Below are positions 36,225 to 46,401 of a stretch of 61,659 nucleotides of DNA, in pieces. Source of the DNA: DATGMS01 sp040905145 (GTDB taxonomy: Bacteria; Bacteroidota; Bacteroidia; Cytophagales; Cyclobacteriaceae). A program made the translations under genes and the position numbers. Positions within the stretch are counted from its first letter, which is position 1, and the number at the start of each line of letters is the position of its first letter. The stretch covers positions 1-61,659 of the forward strand of contig JBBDSC010000015.1 of NCBI GenBank assembly GCA_040905145.1, read 5' to 3'. The notes beneath the pieces were generated by a model. It worked only from the letters and a program-made list of their open reading frames with translations. It was not told the origin of the DNA and did no database searches.

Positions 36225-37163
36225 TTATTTCAGGTCGCTTTTATTAAAGTCTCGGGATACAATCTCCTTGATGCCTTCGGTATAAGGGGTAGGTTCAAAA
36301 CCAAACTGTTTTTCAAACTTGCTACTGTCAAAAACATAATTGGTGTTGTACTGGTACATCATTTCCGCCATTTCTTTCATAAACGGCACGAATAGTCCCA
36401 TCATTTGAACCAAAAATTTTGGAATAACTTGATAATCGGGCTTAACCTTCATTTCCACTGCTATCGCCTTTATCCATTGTTTACCTGTAAAGGGGTTAGG
36501 GGAAGTGGGTAAATGCCAAACCTGATTATAAGCATCTGGGGTATTTCCGAAAATAGCCGTTGCTTTGCCCGCATCAGGGGTATAGGTAAAAGAATGTTTG
36601 ACATCGGACCTACCGAACCAAAATGCTTTTTTCCTTTGGCAAGATTATTAAAGACGGTTTCAGTGAGTACGCTGGTTTTCTTCACACCTGGTCCATAAAA
36701 GTCCGCAGATCGGGCAATAAGTGCTGTCAATGCTCCTGCTTTTACCTCATCAAGGATCATACTGACTATGCTTGCCCTTATTTTCCCCTCTTACCGGATT
36801 AATGGGAGTATCTTCATCCATCCCATCCAAAAAATCAGGATCATACATATAAATGTTATCGAAAAAAACGAGTTTTGCCCCATTGTCTTTACAGGCCTCT
36901 ATGGTGTTTTGGATTACCTTGGGCCAAAGTTTTTGCCATACTTCCGCACTGTACGGAAGTCCTACCGTAAGGTAAACCACGGAGGAACCCATTACTGCTC
37001 TTTGAACTTCTTCTTTCCGGGTAAGATCTGCAGGAAACAATTCATCATGTGGATTGACAGCGGTTGGCTTTCGGCTGACCAACCTTATTTTATCGGTATA
37101 ATTGACCAGTGCTTTGGCAAGTTCCACGCCAATAGCACCTCCGGATCCTAATATGGTTTGCAT
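36225..37163 (-). pseudogene. NAD-dependent epimerase/dehydratase, two frameshifts
   Basis: Three overlapping frames add up to one short-chain (extended SDR) protein of about 313 residues. Frame one has QTILGSGGAIGVELAKAL (Rossmann) and NIYMYDPDFLDGMDED up to about 36770. Frame two has VSMILDEVKAGALTALIARS, with the SDR-like ARSADFYGPG, up to about 36620. Frame three continues as GRSDVKHSFTYTPDAG through FGNTPDAYNQVWHLPTSP and VFDSSKFEKQFGF to the stop. Both shifts lie at homopolymer runs (GGGGAAAA near 36785 and AAAAAA near 36630), so either the gene has decayed or the sequence has indel errors. Frame three lacks nothing else obvious. Confidence 0.85.
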
Positions 37164-37167
37164 AGTA

Positions 37168-37827
37168 TTACATTTTATCCACTACTTCTTTCTGCGGAAT
37201 GGCAATACTCCACATGCCCCTCAGGTCACCGATTTGATGCCCTTTGGCTTTATCCTCGGGGTAAAGCTGGTTGATTTTATTTAATGTTTCTTCATTGATT
37301 TCCTTCCTTGGCTCCCCATGACAATTGAGGCATAGCCCTCCCGGAATGGTAATTGCTTTAGTGAAAAGCAAGAGGTTCCCATCGGACACTTTTTGAACGT
37401 TGGATTGGTTTTTGATTCCCTTTTCTTCATTATATTCATAAGCTTCCAACAATAGTTCCTCGTTTTCATTGGGCTGGTTAGCAGGATTTCTGTAGGAATT
37501 GGAAGCTCTCCTGATGGTGACGCCATATTTATTCCCTACTTCTTTCAAAATGGGCAAGGCTTCTACATTGCAGAACTCTACCGCTCCCGGGAAATCATGA
37601 TCTTCGATGGCCGTTTGCAGGGTTCCCATCAGTTGTTCCTGTGCTTTTTTACTGATCTCCTCACCCCATTCCATGGCCTTATTGATAATGTCTACTTCGC
37701 TCAGTTTCTTCACTTCATTGGCGTGCTGTACCTCTTCAAAAACCTCCCGGCTTATTTTTTTTTCTGATTCACAGGAAAATAATAGGTAAGAGAAAATGAA
37801 TGCAGCGGACAGCATATACTTTTTCAT
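37168..37827 (-). CDS. DUF3365 (Tll0287-like) haem-binding lipoprotein
   Basis: A 219-residue protein with a lipoprotein signal (lipobox LLFSC, Cys19), a helical region and a c-type haem motif CLNCH at 166-170. The DUF3365 pattern is seen in GVTIRRASNSYRNPANQPNE and IGDLRGMWSIAIP. Tll0287-like proteins are probable sensor or electron-transfer domains in the periplasm; the role here is unknown. It starts the strand run with the decayed epimerase gene (5 bp gap). Confidence 0.88.
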   Translation of the reverse strand: MKKYMLSAAFIFSYLLFSCESEKKISREVFEEVQHANEVKKLSEVDIINKAMEWGEEISKKAQEQLMGTLQTAIEDHDFPGAVEFCNVEALPILKEVGNKYGVTIRRASNSYRNPANQPNENEELLLEAYEYNEEKGIKNQSNVQKVSDGNLLLFTKAITIPGGLCLNCHGEPRKEINEETLNKINQLYPEDKAKGHQIGDLRGMWSIAIPQKEVVDKM

Positions 37828-38204
37828 GACTGGATAATTTGATCGGAATCCTAAAGGTACGGAGGAAAGGGGAAAAGACTGAGACTTATTTGCATTTTGA
37901 GTGAACAGAAAGCAGGTTTGAAATTCTTATTATTTGCGTCTAAGCTAGGTTCTTTTATGTTGGACGGTGGATTATGGATCATCAGTTTTGGACTTTTTTT
38001 CGATTGACGCAGAAGTGGTATGTTTGAAAAAGTTTCACGCAGAGGCACAGAGAAGCCGCAAAAGAGAGTATATTACTGTGAACAGATGATTGTGGACCGT
38101 TTACCTTTTTTTACGCCTTAGCGGCACGATGTAGAGAATCCTCTGATAAACTCACCTGTATCCGACATATTTTCTTAATTTTGCAGTTTGCTAATGAATA
38201 ATGT
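37828..38204. other. intergenic region with repeat fragments and prfA promoter
   Basis: No frame here looks like a real gene. The stretch carries AGTTTCACGCA at about 38030, a word also found at 61498, within GCACAGAGAAGCCGCAAAAG-type repeats common in Bacteroidota intergenic DNA. A TAATTTTG (TAnnTTTG -7 type) box at 38176-38183 could serve prfA. Confidence 0.45.
38176..38183 (+). promoter_or_regulatory. candidate -7 promoter box of prfA
   Basis: TAATTTTG fits the Bacteroidota sigma-A -7 consensus TAnnTTTG and lies 21 bp before the prfA ATG. The -33 box is not clear. Confidence 0.4.
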
Positions 38205-39281
38205 ATGCTCGATAAGCTAGAAGCGATTAAAGATAGATTTGAAGAGGTGGGCCAGTTGATTATCCAGCCGGATGCCATGTCGGATATGAATAAATACACC
38301 CAACTTTCCAAGGAGTATAAGGATCTGGAAAAAATAATGGAAGTGTACCAGGAGTATAAATTGGTACTTGAAAACATTACCAGCTCAAAGACGATTCTGG
38401 ACAAGGAGAAGGATCCTGATTTCAGGGAAATGGCCAAAGGGGAATTGGATGAGTTAAGGGAAAGAAAAGAGCAGTTGGAAATAGATTTGAAGCAAATGCT
38501 GATCCCAAAGGATCCCAATGATTCCAAAAATTGTATTTTGGAAATCAGGGGAGGTACCGGCGGGGACGAAGCAGCTATTTTTGCGGGGGACCTGTTTAGA
38601 ATGTATGAACGTTTCTGTGAAAAGCAGAATTGGAACCTGACGGTGTTGGATTTGACTTTTGGTTCCTCCGGGGGCTATAAGGAAATTATCAGTACGATCA
38701 CTGGAGCAGATGTATATGGGATGATGAAATATGAATCCGGCGTACACCGTGTGCAAAGAGTTCCTGCAACTGAAACTCAAGGAAGAGTCCATACTTCAGC
38801 AGCTTCTGTGGCAGTACTTCCCGAAGTGGATGATGTGGAAATAAATATTGACATGAATGAGATAAGGAAAGACATTTATTGCTCCTCCGGTCCTGGTGGA
38901 CAGTCTGTTAACACCACTTATTCTGCTGTCCGTTTGACGCATATTCCTACTGGACTGGTGGTGATCTGCCAGGACCAAAAATCCCAGATCAAGAACTTCG
39001 AAAAGGCACTGAAAGTCCTCCGGTCCAGATTATATGAAATTGAATTGGCCCGGCACAATGCCGAAATAGGGGCACAAAGAAAGTCCATGGTGGGTGGAGG
39101 TGATCGTTCGGATAAAATCCGTACTTACAATTACTCCCAAAGCAGGGTTACCGACCATAGGATCAATAAAACAGTCTATAATTTATCCGATATCATGGAT
39201 GGTAATATCGAAGAATTTATCAGTGCCCTTAGGTTTGCAGAAAATGCAGAACGCCTAAAAAGCGGTGGAATGGAAGCGTGA
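38205..39281 (+). CDS. prfA: peptide chain release factor 1
   Basis: A 358-residue class I release factor for UAA/UAG. The GGQ motif at 231-233 (SGPGGQSVNTT) and the PxT-type ATETQGRVHTS tripeptide region are present; the whole length matches the family. Next to it, 170 bp downstream, is the RsmB-like methyltransferase gene. A TAnnTTTG box lies upstream. Confidence 0.97.
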   Translation: MLDKLEAIKDRFEEVGQLIIQPDAMSDMNKYTQLSKEYKDLEKIMEVYQEYKLVLENITSSKTILDKEKDPDFREMAKGELDELRERKEQLEIDLKQMLIPKDPNDSKNCILEIRGGTGGDEAAIFAGDLFRMYERFCEKQNWNLTVLDLTFGSSGGYKEIISTITGADVYGMMKYESGVHRVQRVPATETQGRVHTSAASVAVLPEVDDVEINIDMNEIRKDIYCSSGPGGQSVNTTYSAVRLTHIPTGLVVICQDQKSQIKNFEKALKVLRSRLYEIELARHNAEIGAQRKSMVGGGDRSDKIRTYNYSQSRVTDHRINKTVYNLSDIMDGNIEEFISALRFAENAERLKSGGMEA

Positions 39282-39451
39282 GCGGTTGATGGAAGGAAGG
39301 AGACGGAGAGACTCACGGAGGGGGAGACATAGGGCGGATGGTTAAAAGTACAGTCTTGGTCCCCCTAAACGGAGTTATAGATTCCTTGATCACCAAGCGA
39401 AGCCAGGACACCAATTTGCTTCCCAATAACCACTAACTAATTTATAAATTA

Positions 39452-40642
39452 ATGAGACTTCATTCCAATACAGTATATGGTGTTGTCAACTCCATAGAAG
39501 AAATATTCAACCGGGAACGTTATGCAGATAAGGTCATTGAAAAAACCTTGAAATCCAATCCAAAATGGGGGGCAAGGGACCGGGCTTTCATTGCCGAAAG
39601 TGTTTACGAAATGGTTCGTTGGTGGAGATTGATCAATGAAATAAGCCCCTCAGATGATTTATTTCATTTGTTTGGAACGTACTGGTTAATGCAAGGGCAT
39701 GAACTTCCGCCTTGGAGGGAATTCCAGGGAATAAATGCAGCGGACATCAAATCCAGATATACTTCCATTACCGACAGAGCCATTTTACAATCTATTCCGG
39801 ATTGGCTGGATGAAATGGGGGAAACCCTGCTTGGGGAAAAATGGGAAGCTGAGCTGGACACCCTCAATGAGCAGGCAAAGGTAGTAATCCGGGTAAACTC
39901 ACTTAAGATTTTCCGGGAGGATTTAATGAAGCGGTTGAATGATGAGGGAATAGAAACTTATGCCCCAAAAGGGTACAAAGACGCTTTGGTATTGACCAAG
40001 CGTCAAAACATGTTCCGTTCACCGGCCTTTAAGGAGGGGCTTTTTGAAATACAGGATGCCTCATCACAATTGGTAGCCGCTGCTTTGGATGCAGCTCCCG
40101 GCATGAGGGTGATAGATGCCTGTGCCGGTGCGGGGGGCAAGTCCCTTCACTTGGCAGCACTTATGGAAAACAAAGGCCGTATACTTTCCATGGATGTAGA
40201 GGAATGGAAATTGAAGAATACCAAACTCAGGGCAAGAAGGGCCGGAGTGAGTATCATTGAACCCAAGGTTATAGAAGGCAATAAGACCATTAAACGGCTG
40301 AAAGAAACTGCCGATCGCCTTTTGCTGGATGTGCCCTGTTCCGGTTTGGGGGTATTGAAAAGAAATCCGGACACTAAATGGAAACTGAGCCCGGAATCAA
40401 TAGAGAAGGTATTGTCTGTTCAACAGGAGATCATTCAAAACTACGCTACCATGGTAAAACCTGGAGGGCTAATGGTATATGCGACCTGCAGTATCCTTCC
40501 TATAGAAAACCAAAACCAGGTAGAGGCCTTCCTTAAGAGTGAAAGAGGCCAAAATTTCGAGTTGATAGAAGATCAGAAAGTGTTGGCGCATGAAAGCGGA
40601 TTTGATGGCTTTTATATTGCCAGGTTGAAAAGAGAAGGTTAA
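39452..40642 (+). CDS. RsmB/NOP family RNA (cytosine-5-)-methyltransferase
   Basis: A 396-residue protein with an NusB-like N-terminal helical part (about 1-130), a linker, and a SAM-dependent m5C methyltransferase domain: VIDACAGAGGKSLHLA (motif I), LLDVPCSGLGVLKRNPD (motif IV with one catalytic Cys) and VYATCSILPIENQ (motif VI with the second Cys). The target is probably 16S rRNA C967-like, but tRNA cannot be excluded. It is followed by guaB on the same strand with its own promoter. Confidence 0.93.
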   Translation: MRLHSNTVYGVVNSIEEIFNRERYADKVIEKTLKSNPKWGARDRAFIAESVYEMVRWWRLINEISPSDDLFHLFGTYWLMQGHELPPWREFQGINAADIKSRYTSITDRAILQSIPDWLDEMGETLLGEKWEAELDTLNEQAKVVIRVNSLKIFREDLMKRLNDEGIETYAPKGYKDALVLTKRQNMFRSPAFKEGLFEIQDASSQLVAAALDAAPGMRVIDACAGAGGKSLHLAALMENKGRILSMDVEEWKLKNTKLRARRAGVSIIEPKVIEGNKTIKRLKETADRLLLDVPCSGLGVLKRNPDTKWKLSPESIEKVLSVQQEIIQNYATMVKPGGLMVYATCSILPIENQNQVEAFLKSERGQNFELIEDQKVLAHESGFDGFYIARLKREG

Positions 40643-40733
40643 ATGAAACAAACCCTTTTTTCGCATGAATCAGAAGAAAATTCCTTCTACAGCCTTTTCT
40701 CAAATTAATTTTTCAGCTTATTTTTAAAGGGTG

Positions 40734-40766
40734 TTGAAAAGGAAATAAAAAAAAATTGTATCTTTG
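40734..40766 (+). promoter_or_regulatory. guaB promoter, Bacteroidota type
   Basis: TATCTTTG at 40759-40766 is a perfect TAnnTTTG -7 box, with TTG at 40734-40736 as a -33 element 22 bp away. The guaB start follows 33 bp downstream. Confidence 0.7.
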
Positions 40767-40798
40767 ACGTGCAAATAGGTTACCTAACCAAATTTGCT

Positions 40799-42277
40799 AT
40801 GAATCTCAATACAGATAAATTTCTTTTTGAAGCACTTACATACGATGATGTGCTTTTGGTACCGGGCTACTCCGAAGTTCTACCACGCAACACCAATACA
40901 TCTTCTCAACTTACAAAAAATATCAGGCTGAACATCCCATTGGTTTCTGCTGCCATGGATACTGTTACTGAGGCGGAACTGGCCATTGCCATTGCCTTGG
41001 AAGGAGGATTGGGTTTTATCCATAAGAATATGACCACTGAACAGCAAGCTGCGCAGGTCAGGAAGGTGAAACGTTCACAAAGCGGGATGATTTTGGACCC
41101 CATCACCCTTCAGGTCAATGCCATAGTAAAAGATGCTCAAGCCATTATGAGCGAATTTAATATAGGAGGCATACCCGTGGTGGACGAAGAGAGGAACCTT
41201 AAAGGGATTATCACTAACCGGGATCTGAGATTTATAAAAGACCAGAATATGCCGGTAAAGGAAATTATGACCGTTGATCATCTGATCACGGCCAAAGCAG
41301 GGATTTCTCTGGAACAGGCCGAGGAAATCCTACAGGAGTATAGGATTGAAAAATTGCCTATTGTGGATGAGGATTACAAGCTGACCGGATTGATTACTTA
41401 TAAGGATATTCTCAAAAGAAAAGATAAACCCCATGCCTGTAAGGATGAGTATGGCCGGTTAAGAGTAGGTGCGGCTGTAGGGGTGACTGCGGATATAGTA
41501 GAAAGGGTTGAAGCCTTGAAAGCAGCAGGAGTTGATGTGGTTTCTATTGATACCGCACATGGGCATTCCAAAGGGGTGATAGAAACCTGCAGGAGGATAA
41601 AGCAGGAATTCCCTGACCTTGAAGTAATAGTAGGAAATGTAGCTACCCCTGAGGCATCCAGAGCATTGGCGGAGGCCGGAGCAGATGCCATAAAAGTAGG
41701 CGTGGGTCCGGGCAGCATTTGCACCACCCGGGTCATTGCAGGGGTAGGTGTTCCCCAGCTTTCTGCGGTCTTCGAATGTGCCAAAGCTTTAAAGGGAATG
41801 GGAGTGCCGGTAATAGCAGATGGAGGTGTCAGGTATTCCGGTGATCTGGTTAAGGCAATTGCAGCGGGGGCCAGTTCCATCATGATTGGATCAATATTGG
41901 CAGGTACGGAAGAAGCACCCGGGGAGATGGTCATTTTTGAAGGCCGTAAATTCAAAACCTATCGGGGAATGGGTTCTCTGGAAGCAATGGAATCCGGTTC
42001 CAAGGATCGTTATTTCCAAGATGCAGAAGAAAATGTTAAAAAGTTGGTGCCTGAAGGTATTGTTGGTCGGGTAGCCTTTAAAGGCTTGGTCTCCGAAGTC
42101 CTTTACCAATTGGTGGGTGGATTACAGGCCGGGATGGGTTATTGTGGTACACCAACCATAGAAGACCTTCAGATAAATGGCAAATTTGTGAAAGTTACTG
42201 CTGCGGGCGTCAGGGAATCCCATCCTCACGACGTGAATATCACAAGCGAAGCCCCTAATTACAGTTCTAAAAGATAA
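40799..42277 (+). CDS. guaB: inosine-5'-monophosphate dehydrogenase
   Basis: A 492-residue enzyme that commits IMP to guanine nucleotides (IMP to XMP with NAD). The active-site Cys308 lies in GPGSICTTRVIAGVG. Two CBS domains insert at about 95-210 (LDPITLQVNAIVKDAQ; VDHLITAKAGISLEQ), and EGIVGRVAFKG is the C-terminal flap. The start at 40799 (MNLNTDKFLFEALTYDD) is preferred to a TTG or weaker upstream start because it matches the family. Preceded by a clear promoter. Confidence 0.97.
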   Translation: MNLNTDKFLFEALTYDDVLLVPGYSEVLPRNTNTSSQLTKNIRLNIPLVSAAMDTVTEAELAIAIALEGGLGFIHKNMTTEQQAAQVRKVKRSQSGMILDPITLQVNAIVKDAQAIMSEFNIGGIPVVDEERNLKGIITNRDLRFIKDQNMPVKEIMTVDHLITAKAGISLEQAEEILQEYRIEKLPIVDEDYKLTGLITYKDILKRKDKPHACKDEYGRLRVGAAVGVTADIVERVEALKAAGVDVVSIDTAHGHSKGVIETCRRIKQEFPDLEVIVGNVATPEASRALAEAGADAIKVGVGPGSICTTRVIAGVGVPQLSAVFECAKALKGMGVPVIADGGVRYSGDLVKAIAAGASSIMIGSILAGTEEAPGEMVIFEGRKFKTYRGMGSLEAMESGSKDRYFQDAEENVKKLVPEGIVGRVAFKGLVSEVLYQLVGGLQAGMGYCGTPTIEDLQINGKFVKVTAAGVRESHPHDVNITSEAPNYSSKR

Positions 42278-42429
42278 TTTAATTTTTATCCAACTCTTTC
42301 TTAAACTATTGAAAATTCAACCCATCCTGGGTTGAGGGTCACAGATTCTGGAATAATTAAAAGTTTGGAATAGAAACAATTTTATTAAATTGTAACTGGC
42401 TTTCCAGTCAAACCTCCATGAGTTTGCAG

Positions 42430-43231
42430 GGAGGAGAAGGTTTCGTTATAAATAATCAAACGGCTATTCTTACTGAAAAGGATTTTTTACCTGAAGCCAA
42501 ACTTATTACCGAGTTAATCAGGATTATGCCGCTCAAAGACATGTTCAGATCATCCCGGAAATAGAAGTTCCTGGACATAGTTCTGCAGCTATCCATGCTT
42601 ACCCGGAATTATCCTGTTCGGGAAGAAAAATCCCAATATACCCTTTGCTCGCTGGAAGTCCTGTCCCACCTAACGATGTTTTTTGTGCTGGAAATGAAGA
42701 TACCTACACTTTTTTTGAAGAGGTTCTTGAGGAAGTCACTTCTCTTTTCCCTGCCCCTTATGTGCATTTGGGTGGGATGAGATATTGGATGGTGATGCTG
42801 GTCAAGAATGGATTGTAATGGCCTGGAGGGAACAAGAAATTGGAACCCGTGCTGTCAAAAATGGATTCGATGTGGTATTAAGTCCTACCTCCCATCTCTA
42901 TTTTGACTATAATTACAGAACTACCCCTACTAAAAAAGTATATGCTTTTGAACCTATTCCAGAAGGCACCTCCCCTGAAGAGGAACTCCGGTATATGGGA
43001 ATCCAGGCTAACTTCTGGTCACATATAGACAGAACCGAATCAAGGATTGACTTCATGATTTATCCATGGGCACTCGCATTGGCTGAAAGAGCTTGGTCTG
43101 CTGATGTGAGGGACTATGAAGATTTTGAAATGAGGAAAAATGAACACCTCAATTGGCTTAGGTTCTTTGATATAAAATATAACGGAAATGATAATCCCGA
43201 TCCTTCCCCTTATGATGATACCTGGAATTAA
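42430..43231 (+). pseudogene. beta-N-acetylhexosaminidase (GH20) with internal deletions
   Basis: Fragments in two frames match the order of one GH20 enzyme. An N-terminal piece (EGFVINNQTAILTEKDF) is joined to DYAAQRHVQIIPEIEVPGHS, so the segment between them is gone. Then PYVHLGG is fused straight into the GWDEILDGDAG part; the about 80 residues that normally separate the HLGGDE motif from GWDEIL are lost and the frame changes there (near 42775). The C-terminal part (VVLSPTSHLYFDYNY, YPWALALAERAW) reads on to 43231. Active-site remnants remain, but the gene cannot make a working enzyme. Confidence 0.85.
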
Positions 43232-43327
43232 AGCAAAAAGCTATGAAGCCGCTAAGGTTTTTTTAATTTTCTTATGATTTGGAGCCTAAATTGTTTCTCT
43301 TAGAATGGGGAAGGTTTTAGGTTGCCT

Positions 43328-46150
43328 CTACGACATAACAGATTCTCGCAGGTAAATGGCCGTATAGTTGTCTTTTACTTTCTTTAAATCTTCCGGTGTA
43401 CCTTCAAAAGTAATATAGCCGCCTTTGTCCCCACCTTCCGGTCCCATATCAATAACCCAATCGGCAGATTTGATCACTTCCGTGTTGTGCTCGATAATGA
43501 TAACAGAATGTCCCTGATCGATCAAAGCATTAATGGAGTGTAGCAATTTCCGGATATCATGAAAATGTAGGCCAGTGGTAGGTTCATCAAAAATAAAGAG
43601 AATATGGTCGTTGGCTCTCATGTTGTTCTTGCCTAGGAAAGAAGCCAGCTTGACGCGTTGGGCTTCTCCCCCACTTAAGGTGTTGGAGGATTGCCCCAAA
43701 CCTATATAGCCCAGACCAACCTCTTGAAGGGGCCGGAGTTTATTGATGATGGCAGCCTTTCCATTAAAAAACTCCATTGCCTCATCAATGGTCATTGCCA
43801 ACACTTGGGAAATGTCTTTTTCATGGTATTTGACATCAAGGATTTCCTGCTTAAACCTTTTTCCCTTGCAGGATTCACAGGCAAGGAAGATATCTGCCAT
43901 AAATTGCATCTCAATTTTTTGGGTTCCTTCCCCTTGGCAGGCCTCGCACCTACCCCCGTCCACGTTAAAACTGAAAAAGGAAGGCCGATATCCCCTTTGT
44001 TTGGAAAGACCTAGTTCTGCATATAGATTCCGTATGGCATCGTAGGCTTTCACATAGGTGACGGGGTTGGAGCGGGAAGATTTACCTATGGGATTTTGGT
44101 CTACAAATTCCACTTGGGTGATCTCCTTGTAATCGCCTTCGAGCTTATCCAATTTCCCCTTTTCATCAATTACCGTCCCCAACATCTTGCCCAAGGCGGG
44201 ATAAAGTACTTTTTTGATCAAAGAGGATTTGCCGGATCCACTTACCCCCGTCACCACAGTAAGGATATTTAATGGGATTTTTACCTGCAGGTTTTTGAGG
44301 TTGTTTTCCCTAGCGCCGCGGATAAGTATACTGTCTTTCCAAGACCTGCTTCTTTCTTTAAGGCTGATTTTTTCTATCCCTTGAAGATATTTTGCCGTAT
44401 AAGTATTTCCGTGCTCCAGGAGTTCTTCTAAGTTGCCCTGAAATACCAGTTCACCTCCATGGGCACCCGCATCGGGTCCTATATCAATAATTTGATCAGC
44501 AGCTTTCATGATTTTTTCCTCATGTTCTACCACAATTACTGTATTTCCGAGGTCTCTTAAGGATTTCAGTACCATGATCAAGCGGTCGGTATCCCTGGGG
44601 TGTAGCCCAATACTTGGCTCATCCAAAATATACATGGAGCCTACCAAAGCACTTCCAAGTGAAGTGGCCAATTTGATCCTTTGGTATTCTCCGCCCGAAA
44701 GACTAGAAGTCAAACGGTTCAAGGTCATATAGCCCAATCCTACTTTGTCGATATACTCAAGGCGGTTGATGATCTCCTTGAGGAGGCGATTGGCCACTTT
44801 TTGTTCTGTTTCCGTTAGCTGGACCGATTTAAAAAAAGCCAAAGCCTTTTCAATGGACAAAAGGACAATGTCAATAATGGATCGATTGTCAATCTTTACA
44901 TAAGCAGTATCTTTCCTTAGCCTGGTCCCTTTACAATCAGGGCAGGTCGTTCTTCCCCGGAACCGGGAAAGCATCACACGGTACTGAATTTTATGCATTT
45001 TGCTCCCCACAAATTGGAAAAAGTCATCCAAGCCTTTGAAGTACTTATTTCCCGTCCACAGGAGGTTTTTCTGGGATTCATCCAAGTCCTCATAGGGACG
45101 GTGAATAGGAAAGTCAAAATGAATTCCATTTTGTAACAGGGGTTCCAGCCATTTTCTGGTTGTCTCCCCCCTCCATGGAGCAATGGCCCCTTCATAAACC
45201 GATAAGGTCTTATCCGGAATAACCAAATCCGTATCCAATCCCAACACTGATCCAAAGCCTTCGCAGGTCCGGCAGGCACCATAGGGGTTGTTAAAACTGA
45301 AAAAGTTCACAGAAGGAAGTTCAAAGAGCATCCCGTCCAATTCAAACCGGTCTGTAAAAGCTTTTCTCTCCTTATCAGGAATCACTACAAAACATTCGCC
45401 ATGGCCTTCAAAGAAAGCTATCTGTACACTATCGGCTATCCGGAACTGATTGTCCTCATCATCTTGCCTTACAACCGCCCGGTCGATCAGGATTTCCATA
45501 CTCCCTTTTGGGAGGTTATTTTCCGAAATCAGATCCTCCACAAAGAAAGCCTCTCCATTGACCACTATTCGTGTAAAACCTTTTTGTAAGAGAATTTCCA
45601 ATTCTTTTTCAACGGTCCTCTCTGGGGAAATCCTCAAGGGACAACTGATCATTACTTTGTCCCCTTCTTCAAAAGTATTAATATAATCCACTACATCCGT
45701 AACCGTATTATGTTTTACTTCTTCCCCACTGATAGGGGAAATGGTCCTGCCAATCCGGCTAAAGAGCAATTTCAGGTAATCGTAGATTTCTGTAGTGGTA
45801 CCTACAGTGGAGCGGGGGTTTTTGGAAGTGGCTTTTTGCTGAATGGCAATTGCCGGCGAAACTCCTTTGATATATTGCACATCGGGTTTTTCCATTCTTC
45901 CCAAGAATTGACGGGCGTAAGAGCTTAAGCTTTCCACATACATTCTTTGTCCTTCAGCAAATAAGGTGTCAAAAGCCAAGGAGGATTTTCCAGATCCTGA
46001 AAGTCCGGTCACTACCACCAATTTATATCGGGGTATGGCCACACTAAGGCTTTTGAGGTTATTTACCCGTGCTTCTTTTATGATAATAAACTCTCTGGGA
46101 TCCAGATCTTCTATCGAGGATTGCTTTAATACTGCTGCTGTTTCACTCAT
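43328..46150 (-). CDS. uvrA: UvrABC excision repair subunit A
   Basis: A 940-residue damage-recognition ATPase of nucleotide excision repair. Two ABC ATPase domains (Walker A GLSGSGKSS and GVSGSGKSS), signatures SLSGGEYQRI and TLSGGEAQRV, and zinc fingers CRTCEG/CPDCKG and CEACQG/CESCKG are visible. The start at 46150 (MSETAAVLKQ) is preferred over a TTG start 24 bp upstream. Standard family length. The upstream 250 bp hold a palindromic repeat. Confidence 0.97.
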   Translation of the reverse strand: MSETAAVLKQSSIEDLDPREFIIIKEARVNNLKSLSVAIPRYKLVVVTGLSGSGKSSLAFDTLFAEGQRMYVESLSSYARQFLGRMEKPDVQYIKGVSPAIAIQQKATSKNPRSTVGTTTEIYDYLKLLFSRIGRTISPISGEEVKHNTVTDVVDYINTFEEGDKVMISCPLRISPERTVEKELEILLQKGFTRIVVNGEAFFVEDLISENNLPKGSMEILIDRAVVRQDDEDNQFRIADSVQIAFFEGHGECFVVIPDKERKAFTDRFELDGMLFELPSVNFFSFNNPYGACRTCEGFGSVLGLDTDLVIPDKTLSVYEGAIAPWRGETTRKWLEPLLQNGIHFDFPIHRPYEDLDESQKNLLWTGNKYFKGLDDFFQFVGSKMHKIQYRVMLSRFRGRTTCPDCKGTRLRKDTAYVKIDNRSIIDIVLLSIEKALAFFKSVQLTETEQKVANRLLKEIINRLEYIDKVGLGYMTLNRLTSSLSGGEYQRIKLATSLGSALVGSMYILDEPSIGLHPRDTDRLIMVLKSLRDLGNTVIVVEHEEKIMKAADQIIDIGPDAGAHGGELVFQGNLEELLEHGNTYTAKYLQGIEKISLKERSRSWKDSILIRGARENNLKNLQVKIPLNILTVVTGVSGSGKSSLIKKVLYPALGKMLGTVIDEKGKLDKLEGDYKEITQVEFVDQNPIGKSSRSNPVTYVKAYDAIRNLYAELGLSKQRGYRPSFFSFNVDGGRCEACQGEGTQKIEMQFMADIFLACESCKGKRFKQEILDVKYHEKDISQVLAMTIDEAMEFFNGKAAIINKLRPLQEVGLGYIGLGQSSNTLSGGEAQRVKLASFLGKNNMRANDHILFIFDEPTTGLHFHDIRKLLHSINALIDQGHSVIIIEHNTEVIKSADWVIDMGPEGGDKGGYITFEGTPEDLKKVKDNYTAIYLRESVMS

Positions 46151-46257
46151 AAGCTGCAAAGATACCAAGAGCAAGTCTGAAATGATAATTTGTTGAAAGG
46201 AAAAGAAGGCTTGACTAAAGCAATTATCGTAAACGGCAAAAATCTTGGGGACCTGTT

Positions 46258-46280
46258 ATACCAAGTCTGAGACTTGGTAT
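46258..46280. repeat. palindromic intergenic repeat
   Basis: ATACCAAGTC (46258-46267) and its exact complement (46271-46280) bracket a TGA loop. A second, shorter palindrome AGACTTGGAGTCT lies at 46342-46354 and GAGTCTGT words recur around it. No T-run follows, so it is not an obvious terminator. It lies between uvrA and ddl. Confidence 0.6.
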
Positions 46281-46401
46281 TCCTAACTTTGAGTCTGTAA
46301 CTTAAAAAGGTAAATTCCTTGCACCTTAAACTCTATTCCTTAGACTTGGAGTCTGTTGATCAAGCCAGTTCACGAATGAGTCACAGACTCAACTTTAGCC
46401 G

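Noticed and set aside
42318..42334. Hairpin CAACCCA/TGGGTTG after guaB as a terminator
   Set aside because: Stem is only seven pairs and no T-run follows.
46258..46280. Intrinsic terminator of ddl
   Set aside because: The hairpin lies about 120 bp past the stop codon and has no T-run on the minus strand.
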